Positions 38,015 to 47,848 of a stretch of 64,000 bases of DNA are shown piece after piece. Under the pieces are notes generated by a model that had not been told where the DNA came from, did no database searches, and saw nothing but the letters and a program-made list of their open reading frames with translations. Within the stretch, counting starts at the first letter, position 1, and every line of letters starts with the position of its first letter. This DNA comes from Cellvibrionales bacterium UBA1963 (lineage in GTDB: Bacteria; Pseudomonadota; Gammaproteobacteria; Pseudomonadales; UBA7434). The translations under genes and the position numbers were made by a program. The stretch lies in assembly GCA_002336035.1 (NCBI GenBank), contig DDED01000073.1:7277-71276 (forward strand), in the 5' to 3' direction.

Positions 38015-39760
38015 CTACTTGTTCGTAAAATCGCGTAACACCATACGGGAGTATAAACCGCTACTTAGCATTAATTGCTCATGGCTTCCCTGTTCGACGA
38101 TTTTACCATCATCCAATACGAGGATGTGGTCCGCATTCTCTATAGTTGATAAACGGTGCGCGATAACAATAGTCGTGCGATCCTGCATTAACCGGTCTAG
38201 GGCTGCTTGCACCCTTACCTCTGATTCGTTATCTAACGCAGACGTGGCCTCATCTAAAATTAATAATCGTGCGTCCGACAAGACCGCTCGCGCTATCGCT
38301 AAACGCTGCCGTTGTCCGCCTGATAGCATGGCACCATTATCACCAACCACAGTGTCATAACCGTGGGGGAGATCAGCGATAAATTCATCAGCATTCGCTG
38401 CTTTTGCAGCAGCGACAATCTCTGACTCTGTCGCACCCTTAGCACCATAAGCAATATTGTGCTTAATCGAATCGTTAAACATGATGACCTGCTGCGAAAC
38501 CATGGCAATGCTCCTTCGCAAGAAAGATAACCGATAGTCACCGATAGCGATATCATCAACGCGAATCTCACCCTCAGAGGGCAAATAGAAACGGGTAATT
38601 AAATTTACCAGCGTCGATTTCCCGCCGCCAGAGCGACCGACAATAGCTAACGTTTTGCCTGCCTCAAGCTGAAAATCAATGCCTTTTAGGGCCAACTGTT
38701 CGTCGTTATACGCAAAACTGACTTCATTAAACGACAACTTACCCATCAGATCGATGTTATCAATATACCCATCATCTCGCTCTTTTTCTTTATCTATATG
38801 CTTGAACACCTCTTGGGCCGCTACAGCGGCCTCAAGCAATTGCGGGTACACTGAACTCAAACTCCGAATCGGTTTCGGCAGTAAGCCTACCGCTGTCACA
38901 TAAGCGACGAGTTCGGCTGAATCCATTGATCCACGAGATAACAACACGATATACATGATCAAAGCCATCACTACGATAACGATTACTTGCATAAAAGGGG
39001 TATAAATGGCCGTAAACTTCGCTAGCTTTAAGCTGAGTCCCTTAGCTAGATTGCTGACTTCAAAGAATCTATCTTTTTCATGGGCTTCATTAGCAGAGGA
39101 TTTGACTTGCCGTATGGCGGTAAAAGTTTCTGCAGTGACGTGGTTTAATTCACCGATTGATGACTGAATACCATGCCCCAGAAGTTTAACTTTTTTTGAT
39201 ATCCAAACCACCGCTAAGGCCACTGGAGGACCAAGCAATAAAAAGGTTATGGTAAGTGATGCACTTTGATACAGAAGGTAACTAAGAAGCGCGATCACGG
39301 TTAATCCCTCACGGCCAATTGTTTTCAATGACTGAGTGGTTGCCGTAGTCATGAGGCTTGAATTATAAGTAAAGAGCGACAATAAGCGGCCACTTTTATT
39401 ATCGTCAAAGAACCTTAAGGGTAAAGAAACGATATTTTGAAACAGATCACAACGTACGCTATGCACTATGTTCAAACCGGCCTTGCTCATGTAATAACTA
39501 CCCAAATAACTGCCCACACCGCGCACCAGTGCTATAAAGACGCAAAATAGGGGTATAACGTAGAGGCTATTTACATATTCTCCGTCTAGGGCGCGAACAA
39601 AGGCTTCCATCAACATAGCAAAAGCCGGCTGTGACGCTGCAAATAAACCATAGCCTATAAAAGCCAGTAAAAAGCTAAGGCTTTGCATGCGGGCATAGAT
39701 GACGAATCGACTTAAAAAGGACGTCAAATTGCTGTGTAAAGGTGGATTATTTTTAGTCAC
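38015..39760 (-). CDS. msbA: Lipid A export ABC transporter (permease-ATPase)
   Basis: The 581-residue half-transporter has six N-terminal membrane helices and a C-terminal ATPase with Walker A IVGRSGGGKSTLVNLITRFY, signature LSGGQRQRLAIARAVL, Walker B LLILDEATSALD and the His switch IVIAHRLSTI. Length and domain order match MsbA, which flips core-lipid A across the inner membrane. The location between glycan genes and upstream of LPS core-type genes agrees. The start is GTG, without a strong ribosome site. Confidence 0.9.
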   Translation of the reverse strand: MTKNNPPLHSNLTSFLSRFVIYARMQSLSFLLAFIGYGLFAASQPAFAMLMEAFVRALDGEYVNSLYVIPLFCVFIALVRGVGSYLGSYYMSKAGLNIVHSVRCDLFQNIVSLPLRFFDDNKSGRLLSLFTYNSSLMTTATTQSLKTIGREGLTVIALLSYLLYQSASLTITFLLLGPPVALAVVWISKKVKLLGHGIQSSIGELNHVTAETFTAIRQVKSSANEAHEKDRFFEVSNLAKGLSLKLAKFTAIYTPFMQVIVIVVMALIMYIVLLSRGSMDSAELVAYVTAVGLLPKPIRSLSSVYPQLLEAAVAAQEVFKHIDKEKERDDGYIDNIDLMGKLSFNEVSFAYNDEQLALKGIDFQLEAGKTLAIVGRSGGGKSTLVNLITRFYLPSEGEIRVDDIAIGDYRLSFLRRSIAMVSQQVIMFNDSIKHNIAYGAKGATESEIVAAAKAANADEFIADLPHGYDTVVGDNGAMLSGGQRQRLAIARAVLSDARLLILDEATSALDNESEVRVQAALDRLMQDRTTIVIAHRLSTIENADHILVLDDGKIVEQGSHEQLMLSSGLYSRMVLRDFTNK

Positions 39761-39956
39761 AATAAAGGCTATGTAGGCTACTCAATGATTCAGAAATACG
39801 ATGCTCGACAACAACATCAAATCATATAATATAATGCAAAGAAAAGTCCAAAATACCTTTTTTGAGCCAAACAATTACACAATGATGCGCAATATTTTTC
39901 GCGATAATCAGCGAATGAGCGGCATACTAAAAAATTGCTGTGCTATGGAGTAATAA

Positions 39957-40916
39957 TTGAACAATAATAACCAAACCGATCGCGAAACCTTACTCCCTAT
40001 CGTACCGAACCTCGCTAATCTCCAAATGCAGCACCAATTAATAAAAGACACACTCTACCCCATGCTGGCCGGTAATCCTGTAGCCCACTTGGATTTTCCT
40101 TGCTACCTTAACATTGGAGATTTGCTCATTGATGCCGGTATTTCCCAATTCATTTTAGATCATAAAATAGAATGTTTAGGCCGCTATTGTGCTTTAGAAA
40201 CTCGCTTCTTTCAGCGTGATCGATTCCCTGTCGAGACTACGCTACTGCTTCAAGGAGGTGGAAATTTTGGTGACTTGTACCCACTGCACAACAACTTTAG
40301 AAAACTCGTACTTGAACAGTACCCAGAAAATAACATTATATTTCTACCGCAAAGCGTGCACTATAGAAATGATAATCATTTCTATAGTGACGCCGAGGCT
40401 TTTAATAGACACGCTAAGTTATTAATTTGTGCTCGAGACCAAGTCAGCTATGACTATTTAGCACAACGAATAACTACGGATAAATTGTGCTTACTTCCTG
40501 ATATGGCTCTTTGTATCGTCGACATTCTGGCCAAAAGAAAGCCTGGAATTGAAAAAAAGCTAATCTTTAGGCGACGCGACATCGAAGTAAGTCAAGAGGC
40601 TTTGCGCGGTGAAAATCTTATCGGCAGCTTTGATTGGGAAGACATTATAACCGAGAAGGAAAAAAAACAAATGCGGCGGTATGCAAGCTTACTGAGAAAA
40701 TCAAAGTGGCGATTGATTCGAAATATAGTTATCTATAAACATCGGATGCTTCGCGATCAATTAATTCAGCGCGCCGTACAACATTTCCTTAAATACAATG
40801 CCGTCGACACAGACAGACTTCATGGACTGATATTGGCACAACTGCTTAATAGATCTGTTATTATGCGTGACAACAGCTATAATAAATTATCGAATTACGT
40901 TGAAACTTGGCTTTAA
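39957..40916 (+). CDS. Polysaccharide pyruvyl transferase family protein
   Basis: The 319-residue protein matches the PS_pyruv_trans family: the LNIGDLLIDAGISQFI opening, LLLQGGGNFGDLYPLH, NIIFLPQSVHY and the C-terminal DTDRLHGLILAQLLNRSVIM. Known members add a pyruvyl ketal to sugars, though many act as glycosyl- or other transferases. The start is TTG at 39957 with GGAG 7 bases upstream. It opens the plus-strand glycan genes beyond msbA. Confidence 0.85.
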   Translation: MNNNNQTDRETLLPIVPNLANLQMQHQLIKDTLYPMLAGNPVAHLDFPCYLNIGDLLIDAGISQFILDHKIECLGRYCALETRFFQRDRFPVETTLLLQGGGNFGDLYPLHNNFRKLVLEQYPENNIIFLPQSVHYRNDNHFYSDAEAFNRHAKLLICARDQVSYDYLAQRITTDKLCLLPDMALCIVDILAKRKPGIEKKLIFRRRDIEVSQEALRGENLIGSFDWEDIITEKEKKQMRRYASLLRKSKWRLIRNIVIYKHRMLRDQLIQRAVQHFLKYNAVDTDRLHGLILAQLLNRSVIMRDNSYNKLSNYVETWL

Positions 40917-41013
40917 GCAACCAATTAAAAACGATGATGCAATCCATTTTTAACAAGTAAACGGTTATATCGAATTAAATAGTTTTTTGATGGTGTAAAA
41001 AGGGTCAAACGTA

Positions 41014-41835
41014 TTGAAAATAAGTATTATCTTCACGACTTATAACTCCCCTTCTTGGTTGCAAAAAGTTCTTTGGGGTTTAGATCAGCAGACTGATAAC
41101 AACTTTGAAATTGTCATCGCCGACGATGGGTCAACCACTGAAACACAACACGTTATCGATAAATTCCAGTCGATATCGTCTATTCCAATTAAGCATATCT
41201 GGCAAGAAGATAATGGCTTTCAAAAATGCAGCGTACTTAATAAAGCGATTATAGCGTCCAACGGCGAATACCTCATTTTTACTGACGGCGACTGTATCCC
41301 CAGAAAGGACTTTATTGCAGTCCATCGCGCCTATGCAGAGCCAGGATATTTTTTATCAGGCGGTTACTTAAAATTACCGCTGATGTTGAGTCAAGATATC
41401 ACTCAGAAAAACATCCAAGATGGCGTCTGCTTTAATAAACACTGGTTAATCAAAAGGGGGTTAAAAAAATCGCATAAACTATGGAAACTTAATCGTTCAA
41501 GTATTATCAACCGTCTTTTGAATCATCTTACCCCTACTAAAAAAACATGGAATGGTCACAACGCCTCTTGCTTCAAGAAAGAAGTGATCGCAATTAATGG
41601 CTTTGATGAGAGAATGCAGTATGGCGGTCAAGATCGTGAGTTTGGTAGCCGCCTAAAGAATTTAGGCTTGAAAGCCAAGCAAATTCGTTATAGCGCTATA
41701 TGCATCCATCTCGATCATTCTAAATCTTATGAGAATACGGCCTCATGGGAAAAGAATCACAGTATTCGAAAAGCATCGATTAAAAATCGCGTGATAGAAA
41801 CGCCAGCGGGTATAAAAAAAGCAAACAATTTTTAA
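41014..41835 (+). CDS. GT2-family glycosyltransferase with GT7-like C-terminal segment
   Basis: The 273-residue protein has the GT-A core IIFTTYNSPSWLQKVL, IVIADDGSTTETQ and a metal-binding FTDGDCIPRKDF. NGHNASCFKKEVIAINGFDE and MQYGGQDREFGSRL follow, the acceptor-side segment also found in GT7 and chondroitin-polymerase-type enzymes. Start TTG 41014 follows AGGG at moderate distance. It is transcribed with the pyruvyltransferase-like gene (97-base gap). Confidence 0.85.
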   Translation: MKISIIFTTYNSPSWLQKVLWGLDQQTDNNFEIVIADDGSTTETQHVIDKFQSISSIPIKHIWQEDNGFQKCSVLNKAIIASNGEYLIFTDGDCIPRKDFIAVHRAYAEPGYFLSGGYLKLPLMLSQDITQKNIQDGVCFNKHWLIKRGLKKSHKLWKLNRSSIINRLLNHLTPTKKTWNGHNASCFKKEVIAINGFDERMQYGGQDREFGSRLKNLGLKAKQIRYSAICIHLDHSKSYENTASWEKNHSIRKASIKNRVIETPAGIKKANNF

Positions 41836-41908
41836 AAGCGAATCACGAATGCCTAGTAAGAGCATATACCTCGGCAATACAATTAAAATACTTAAATAGA
41901 ATAATCGC

Positions 41909-42724
41909 TTAAGAGCAGTCTGGATTAATCTTATAATGGTCGCAAATAGCTTGCCACTGAAGGCGGTTACCGTCTTCCTGTATATTCGTTTTGGCAAGGG
42001 CACCTCTCTTCGCACCGATAATAGGAACAGGTTTTTCTGCCGGATTGGATGATCGCTTAACGGAGACCCCATTCAGCAAGCTCATGGCTTTAAACCAAAG
42101 GTCGTCAGCGTTAGGCGATAAATGCATGTATAGGTCTTGGTTTATTGTATCGCAATGCATTACACCAATTGGGTATAAAACACCACCATAACCAATAGGC
42201 AAAAAATTTGGTGAGGAAATATTTGCAGTTTGAATTGAGGGCCAGTCTGTGTAGGGCAAAAGTTCATTGCTTAGTGCGCGTATTTCTCGGCACTCATGGG
42301 CGATTATGCTAAGAGGGTACTGTAGATGGTCTTCGTACAATCGCTGCAACCACTTTTCATGATACATCGCATCATCGTCGCATGTCACAATAACATTGCT
42401 ACTAAATTCTTGTAATGAAAAGATGAGTTTTCTGTGTGGGCATTGTTGATCTCGAAACCTTATCTCAAAAATTTCACCTTCTAACTGCAAAAGTGACTTG
42501 GGCAATTTCACTTTTAAAGAATGGTTTAACCACAAAATAATTTTAGAAGGTAAATAACTTTGTGAGAGCAAACTTTTAATGACTAAATGTAGGCCGCCTA
42601 AGCGAGGCTCAATTGAAGTCAAAGAGACTACACAGTCAACATTCACCCTATCGTCAGCAATGAAAGTATATCTTTTAAGCTTATAAGCCCGGATAAATGA
42701 GGGGAGGTATTCTTTAATCTTCAC
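41909..42724 (-). CDS. GT-A-fold glycosyltransferase-like protein
   Basis: I choose GTG 42724 because AAAGGAG lies at the right distance; this gives 271 residues (a TTG eight codons upstream opens the same frame). The core reads VDCVVSLTSIEPRLGGLHLV, a KIILWLNHSL strand, and VIVTCDDDAMYHEKWLQRLY with the acidic metal motif, then FLPIGYGGVLYPIGVMH and a LSPNADDLWFKAMSL acceptor motif. The pattern matches GT2-like enzymes often found in O-antigen clusters; donor and acceptor are unknown. Confidence 0.75.
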   Translation of the reverse strand: MKIKEYLPSFIRAYKLKRYTFIADDRVNVDCVVSLTSIEPRLGGLHLVIKSLLSQSYLPSKIILWLNHSLKVKLPKSLLQLEGEIFEIRFRDQQCPHRKLIFSLQEFSSNVIVTCDDDAMYHEKWLQRLYEDHLQYPLSIIAHECREIRALSNELLPYTDWPSIQTANISSPNFLPIGYGGVLYPIGVMHCDTINQDLYMHLSPNADDLWFKAMSLLNGVSVKRSSNPAEKPVPIIGAKRGALAKTNIQEDGNRLQWQAICDHYKINPDCS

Positions 42725-43169
42725 TCCCAGCTCCTTTCTCTTCCACAATTCGCATTCATTGAATGAAGCCCAAAATATACTGTTGATACGTCGAATACAT
42801 CTTAACAGTATGTTTCTCTAAAGTATGTTCGGTAATACTGTCCATATTGATAAAAAAATCACATGTAGGCTCCCTGATTAAAAATTGAATTTTAAGGCAT
42901 ATTAAACAGAACGACTCGGTGAAATTGAATTTTATGAAACACCTGACCTATGTTAGCAACTATTGATAATTTACCTTGATAATAGCAAATATTGTATTTT
43001 AAAAACACCAACATGTCACAGACTTACCGTGAAAAATTCATATGGATTTTTAACAAGAAAAACTAGCGACATCACTTGCTAGCAATATTAATCATCAAGA
43101 TACAATGAAGAGACAATCTGTTTTAATGGGAGAAAATTAATGAGCAAAGGTTTAATTGTTACAGCGAAT
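42725..43169. other. AT-rich intergenic region with an orphan translation start
   Basis: No gene fills these 445 bases. At 43140-43193 on the plus strand a good ribosome site (GGGAG) precedes ATG and a 17-codon frame, MSKGLIVTANLILIRTD, that ends inside the tail of the opposite glycosyltransferase gene. A 13-base odd palindrome, TTCATTGAATGAA, occupies 42755-42767, just upstream of the glycosyltransferase start. Confidence 0.35.
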
Positions 43170-44138
43170 CTAATTCTTATACGCACTGACTAACCCTTTC
43201 AGAGCAGAATTAATTTGAACGATGCGTAAAATGCTCTTCAAGTCATACACACGATTATTTATAAGGCCAAGCAAAGATATTTCCCACATCTCTATTTGCC
43301 TCTTTAAATCATCAATCACAAGTATTGTCAAAGTAAAATCGTCACTGCTTAATTCTCTTGCCGCTTGATGCACTGTTTTAATTAATAGCTTAAAGTATGA
43401 TTTTTTTTGAGACTTAGTCATAGCATAGCACCCTAGTTGATTGACACTATTAAACCATTCTTTATATGATCCTGATTCATATTTTGATTGAGCGACTCCA
43501 TCTGATCGAATATTATAAAAATATACATTTTTATTTATCAACACCATTTTTGTTGCTTTAGCAGCGACTGAAGCCATAAAAATTAAATCTTCAGCCATTC
43601 TCACACCAACGGGAAAAGAAATGCCATTCAGTGCTGATTTCAAAAAAATCTTACCCCATGAATGACCTCTTATTTGGTTATGTTTAAGTAACTCTGTGAA
43701 AATAGTCTCATCTAAGTATATCTTTTCTTTATTAACATTATACGAGGCAGGAAAACATATACCGTTTTTGCACAGCTCATTGTTGCCCTTGACGATATCT
43801 GCGTTATGAAAAATAGCGGCATTGAACAACGTACGTAATGCGTTACTGGGCAAGAGGTCATCGGGGTCAAAAAAAATTATGTATTGTCCTGTTGCTTTAA
43901 TCATGCCAATATTGCGCGTAGCAGATACGCCTTTATTAACGGAGTTTTGAATTAAGGTTATTTTATTACTGTGACGTTCATAGAGATGAGTACAGACATT
44001 AATGCTATTGTCTGTACTGCTATCATCGACAAGTATTATCTCGTATTCACCAATGAAATCCTGATCAATCAGACTTTTTATACTCTTTAATAAATAACGA
44101 TCGACATTATACACTGGAACGATAATGCTAATATCCAT
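43170..44138 (-). CDS. GT2-family glycosyltransferase
   Basis: The 322-residue protein is a textbook GT2 at its N terminus: ISIIVPVYNVDRYLLKSIKS, EIILVDDSSTDNSI, NKGVSATRNIGMIKATGQYI and the DxD-like FFDPDDLLP. The C-terminal 120 residues are helical and poorly conserved. AGGTGG precedes ATG. Base composition is low in GC relative to the housekeeping block. It is 59 bases downstream of the next minus-strand glycosyltransferase gene, so they probably share a transcript. Confidence 0.88.
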   Translation of the reverse strand: MDISIIVPVYNVDRYLLKSIKSLIDQDFIGEYEIILVDDSSTDNSINVCTHLYERHSNKITLIQNSVNKGVSATRNIGMIKATGQYIIFFDPDDLLPSNALRTLFNAAIFHNADIVKGNNELCKNGICFPASYNVNKEKIYLDETIFTELLKHNQIRGHSWGKIFLKSALNGISFPVGVRMAEDLIFMASVAAKATKMVLINKNVYFYNIRSDGVAQSKYESGSYKEWFNSVNQLGCYAMTKSQKKSYFKLLIKTVHQAARELSSDDFTLTILVIDDLKRQIEMWEISLLGLINNRVYDLKSILRIVQINSALKGLVSAYKN

Positions 44139-44197
44139 AAACCACCTGAATTTGAAAAGTCAAAAGCTTAATAAACCAACAGGATAATCTAGAGACA

Positions 44198-45034
44198 TTA
44201 TTCTGATAATAGACCTTTTGTAACGGATTTTATTAATTCGGCTCTTTTAGAAAACACACCAAACTCACCTTTTCTATTGCGCAAGATTCGATTTACTTCC
44301 CTCAAGTAATAGTATATCGATTTATACTGCCCAAATACTCTCCGTATGATAACACCCTTTGAGTACGAATTATTATTACTAATGACTGTACCTGTTGAAT
44401 CATCTGGGTGAATGTTTACGCAAATTGAATGATGTAAAACACGACCGCCAGCACGCTGAATGTCAGCTATAAGAACGGACTCTTCACCCATTGTAATTTT
44501 ATTGTCACCTACGCCCATGTCTTCACGAAAAGAGATTTTTTTTTCTTTTAGATAGTGCACATCAATAATCATTTCAAATGAAGCATATCGTAAAATATTT
44601 TTTCCGCTCACAGGCGACAAGTCAATGGGGTATGAGGCCCTTTTATTACCTGATGCAGTAAGCGATTCATAGGTGTGACAGGCAATATTTACCCCGTGTA
44701 ATGTATTCAAAATCTTTAGAATACATTGTGGGGTGAATACAAGGTCATCGTCCATAACCCACATGTAACGTGTACTTATAGCCTCAATTGCTATATTTCT
44801 GCTTTTTGTAACACCTATAGAAGTATCCCTTATATAACCAATATTAGGATGCTCCTTTATGGTTTTCATGACTGAATAACTGTCGTTACATAAATTTATA
44901 TTCTTCGGGGTCTGGTGAATAATCAAAAATTTTATTTGATTCGACTCAGCATTATCTAATGAATTATAAACATTTAGAGCACCCTTAATACGATTACCAA
45001 ATGTTGAGCATGCAATGGTTAAATCCTGGCTCAT
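44198..45034 (-). CDS. GT2-like glycosyltransferase
   Basis: The 278-residue protein has LTIACSTFGNRIKGALNVY, NIGYIRDTSIGVTKSRNIAI, and WVMDDDLVFTPQCILKIL with the metal-binding acidic triad, then a MGVGDNKITMGEESVLIADI acceptor-like motif. This is a GT-A glycosyltransferase of the O-antigen type; specificity is unknown. It is the first gene of the two-gene minus-strand unit and faces the long AT-rich spacer. Confidence 0.8.
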   Translation of the reverse strand: MSQDLTIACSTFGNRIKGALNVYNSLDNAESNQIKFLIIHQTPKNINLCNDSYSVMKTIKEHPNIGYIRDTSIGVTKSRNIAIEAISTRYMWVMDDDLVFTPQCILKILNTLHGVNIACHTYESLTASGNKRASYPIDLSPVSGKNILRYASFEMIIDVHYLKEKKISFREDMGVGDNKITMGEESVLIADIQRAGGRVLHHSICVNIHPDDSTGTVISNNNSYSKGVIIRRVFGQYKSIYYYLREVNRILRNRKGEFGVFSKRAELIKSVTKGLLSE

Positions 45035-45619
45035 TTCAGCAGCCTATTTAAATGCTTTTTAGTCATAAAAAATCTCTTCATAAAAAAACTGCTTTTTATT
45101 TAGCAAAAATTAAAAAAGGCCTATATTCTTTTTTCTATAAAATGGGTGACAACCATACACTCTGTTATTAAAAATAACGCTCAAATTAAAATTTTCAAAA
45201 CCGATCGATTAGACCTAAGTTGTTCGCTTTGACATTATAACTAACTATTTACTGATGGTATTCAAGATATTACATGAAGAGTAATATCTTGAATACATGA
45301 CTATGACATAAACCATACAGCATGTTATAAAGGAAAAAGACTATACTATCAAAAAATTACCATCTAACGCACAATTATATTTTTATTTTCACGTATAAGT
45401 GAAGTTTAAATATTCAATATTGACAGTATAGATACAGATTTTTTACAGACGTGATTTTATATTAATGGTTATTCAGTACTTATAAGAGATTTTTAAAGTA
45501 GATAAGATTTTCTTCTATATTTTATTATATGTCGGCTTCATTTTGAAAGTTAGCAATTCAACCATTTATCGATAAAGCACCATACTGCTATTTCCCAACC
45601 GAAAGAGACGATATAGAAT
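45035..45619. other. Long AT-rich divergent spacer
   Basis: The 585 bases between two divergent glycosyltransferase genes are strongly AT-rich and hold no supported frame. The main structure is the perfect hairpin at 45258-45296 described separately. A small 5-bp inverted repeat, TTCAC-GTATAA-GTGAA, lies near 45400. Promoters for both genes should be here. Confidence 0.4.
45258..45296. repeat. Perfect 16-bp inverted repeat with 7-base loop
   Basis: GTATTCAAGATATTAC (45258-45273) and GTAATATCTTGAATAC (45281-45296) are exact reverse complements around ATGAAGA. No T-run follows on either strand, so it is not an intrinsic terminator for either flanking gene, and both of those are divergent anyway. 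It could be a regulator site, a small palindromic mobile element or the end of a lost element. Confidence 0.8.
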
Positions 45620-46453
45620 ATGACAGCGCACACAAACGGTAATATAAAGTTATCTTTTTGCTCAACAATCATGAATAGGCGTGAATCGCTAAAACAAACG
45701 TTACTCGCCAATCTTGAGATGATTGCTCATTACAACGGAATAGCCGAATTAAATCTGATTAATTTTATCAAAGATAAAGAAGGTCAAAAAATACATGATT
45801 GGATATTAAACTTAGGGACTCGCCATCATTTCAACTACTTTGTTTGTACTGAAATGAATTTTTGGCACGCCTCTACTGCAAAAAATACCAGTCATATGGT
45901 CGCGTCAGGTTCGCTTCTAATCAATTTAGATTGCGATAATTTTATATCAAAAAATGCCCTCGATCAGTTAGCATCTTTTTCGAGCAGTCAACTCAGCAAT
46001 ACAATTTATCTTGGCTATACAGGCACGGTAGAGCGAAATTATTGCCCATTAAGAAACAAGAATCTCAAAGTAAAGTATAAATTTAAATCTAAAAAACCTT
46101 TTGACGGCTCTTTCGGTCTTATGGGTTTTCCTTCACACCTATACAAAAAGATTGGTGGTTATGATGAGCAATTACCGCCAATGGGCGGCCAAGATAAAAA
46201 TCTTTTTTTGCGCGCTATTGCTGCAAAACCAGAAATAATGGTTGTCCACATACCTTCTTTTCATGACCCTATACAAAACACAAAAAATGACGGCCTTATT
46301 AATATTGGCATTCCCAATTATCATTGGAAAAAAAATGAACGAAGCGCTTATAAAAGGACTAAATATGTTCTTAGAAAGGATTTATTGCAGGCAAATATCG
46401 ATAAAACTATAGGGCTTAATGTGATTAATGGCTACGCTTATGAATGTGATTGA
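45620..46453 (+). CDS. GT2-like glycosyltransferase
   Basis: The 277-residue protein opens SFCSTIMNRRESLKQTLLAN and has GSLLINLDCDNFISKNALD with the metal-binding DxD. LMGFPSHLYKKIGGYDEQLP and MGGQDKNLFLRAI form the acceptor/catalytic segment, similar to the GT2/GT7 gene at 41014. Specificity is unknown. It is isolated by spacers of nearly 600 bases on both sides, suggesting it arrived as a single cassette. Confidence 0.78.
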   Translation: MTAHTNGNIKLSFCSTIMNRRESLKQTLLANLEMIAHYNGIAELNLINFIKDKEGQKIHDWILNLGTRHHFNYFVCTEMNFWHASTAKNTSHMVASGSLLINLDCDNFISKNALDQLASFSSSQLSNTIYLGYTGTVERNYCPLRNKNLKVKYKFKSKKPFDGSFGLMGFPSHLYKKIGGYDEQLPPMGGQDKNLFLRAIAAKPEIMVVHIPSFHDPIQNTKNDGLINIGIPNYHWKKNERSAYKRTKYVLRKDLLQANIDKTIGLNVINGYAYECD

Positions 46454-47042
46454 AATCATGGCGCAAGGCTTCTAGGTTCACCATTAATAAAAGTTGACGT
46501 AACGTAAAATATTAGTAGTGTCAATTGTCCTTACTACTTTGAGATTATATACAGAAACATTACCCTGCCTTTTCACCTTTGATATGACAATCCAAATATA
46601 TATAGCGTCAAAAATAATGATATATAGCTTTAAGGCTACCCTTATCAACCGCCCCTATTAACCACGTGCTAACGCCTACGGTTGTACGTGTAAGTAGTTA
46701 TGCTCATTCACCTTGACTATAAAAATTCGTGAGTATCCAGAAATGATTTTATCTACTCTATCCGCATCAAAGACATACTAATAAAAAAAGCACTTGCAAT
46801 GAGTTTTGCGGCCGTCGCGAGTTTTGTTAGCGCTTAACTTGAATTTGAAACAGGGCCTCTTACCGATAAAAATTATGATTTTAACGGTGACTTTGTCTTG
46901 TGTGTATGACTTCAGGTATGTGCGACTTAACTGTCCAGTGACACTGTAAATTCATGTAAAAAATAATGATCGATGAATTACTTAAAATAACATCATTGTT
47001 ATGCTGATTAAAATTTTATTGTGCCACCAATAGGAAGCAAAT
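46454..47042. other. Long spacer with a possible gene relic
   Basis: The 589 bases contain no intact gene. The noteworthy content is a signal-peptide-like frame with an internal stop at 46769-46909 (separate entry). A 6-bp inverted repeat, AGTAGT and ACTACT with a 13-base loop, lies near 46512-46536, and AGGA precedes the next gene. Confidence 0.35.
46769..46909 (+). pseudogene. Possible remnant of a secreted-protein gene
   Basis: In one frame the sequence reads IKKALAMSFAAVASFVSA, an ideal basic-hydrophobic signal peptide ending in a cleavage-type SA. A TAA stop (46835) and then LEFETGPLTDKNYDFNGDFV follow in the same frame before a TGA. No good start codon precedes the basic residues. The single change CAA to TAA would restore the reading. 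I infer a decayed preprotein gene; chance cannot be excluded over 47 codons. Confidence 0.25.
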
Positions 47043-47810
47043 ATGGATCTTGATAAAAGACTGCCAATTTACGTCTTGACCATAGAGCCACCAACCGGAC
47101 TGCGACGAGTACACTGTGAAAAACTCTTTTCCAAACTTAATTTACATTTTAATTTTGTCAATGGAATTAAAAGTGGCAACTCAGAAGTCAAATATATATA
47201 TTCAAAAACAAAAAATATATTTTTCTCAAAGCGAAATCTTACGACGTCTGAAATAGCTTGTTATTTTGGATTTAGAAAAATATGGCAGGCATTTCTCGAT
47301 ACCGGTCAACCGGTATGCTTAATAGCCGAAGATGATATCAATATTATCAATGAAGATGATTTTAAGAACGTTATCATTCATGCTCAAGATAACGCAGCAT
47401 GGGACATACTTAAATTATTCGACTTTAAACCTAAGAAAATTCTTAATCGAGAGAGTTGGAACTCTCTTACAATTGCTGATTACAAATACCCCTCTTCAGG
47501 ATGTGTTGCTTATCTAATTACGAGAAAAGCAGCTCAAAAATTGCTTTTACGTAAAAAAATATACCGCGCAGTTGATGAGGACTTTTCACATTGCTGGGAG
47601 TTTGGCTTACGAGTTAGATCGGTAAGTCCCAATCCTGTCACCGAAAACAGTGACGGCCTTGGTGGTTCATATATTGAGAAAGACAGATTATTAGAGAAAG
47701 GAAGTGTTTATATGGTACGAAGTATTTGGGGAATTTTTCTGCAAATGAGAAAACAGATATTGGGATTTTTTTATAGGAGAAAATTAGCGTCACATCAAAA
47801 AATCGTGTAA
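47043..47810 (+). CDS. GT25-family LPS glycosyltransferase
   Basis: The 255-residue protein has the GT25 pattern: PIYVLTIEPPTGLRRVHCEK opening, LTTSEIACYFGFRKIWQAFL, and CLIAEDDINI with the acidic pair. SSGCVAYLITRKAAQKLLLR and VDEDFSHCWEFGL follow. Family members add galactose or related sugars to lipooligosaccharide. AGGA precedes ATG. The flanking bases are AT-rich. Confidence 0.85.
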   Translation: MDLDKRLPIYVLTIEPPTGLRRVHCEKLFSKLNLHFNFVNGIKSGNSEVKYIYSKTKNIFFSKRNLTTSEIACYFGFRKIWQAFLDTGQPVCLIAEDDINIINEDDFKNVIIHAQDNAAWDILKLFDFKPKKILNRESWNSLTIADYKYPSSGCVAYLITRKAAQKLLLRKKIYRAVDEDFSHCWEFGLRVRSVSPNPVTENSDGLGGSYIEKDRLLEKGSVYMVRSIWGIFLQMRKQILGFFYRRKLASHQKIV

Positions 47811-47848
47811 TAAATACTGACATCTCCTCAAAGAATTTAATTAACATA

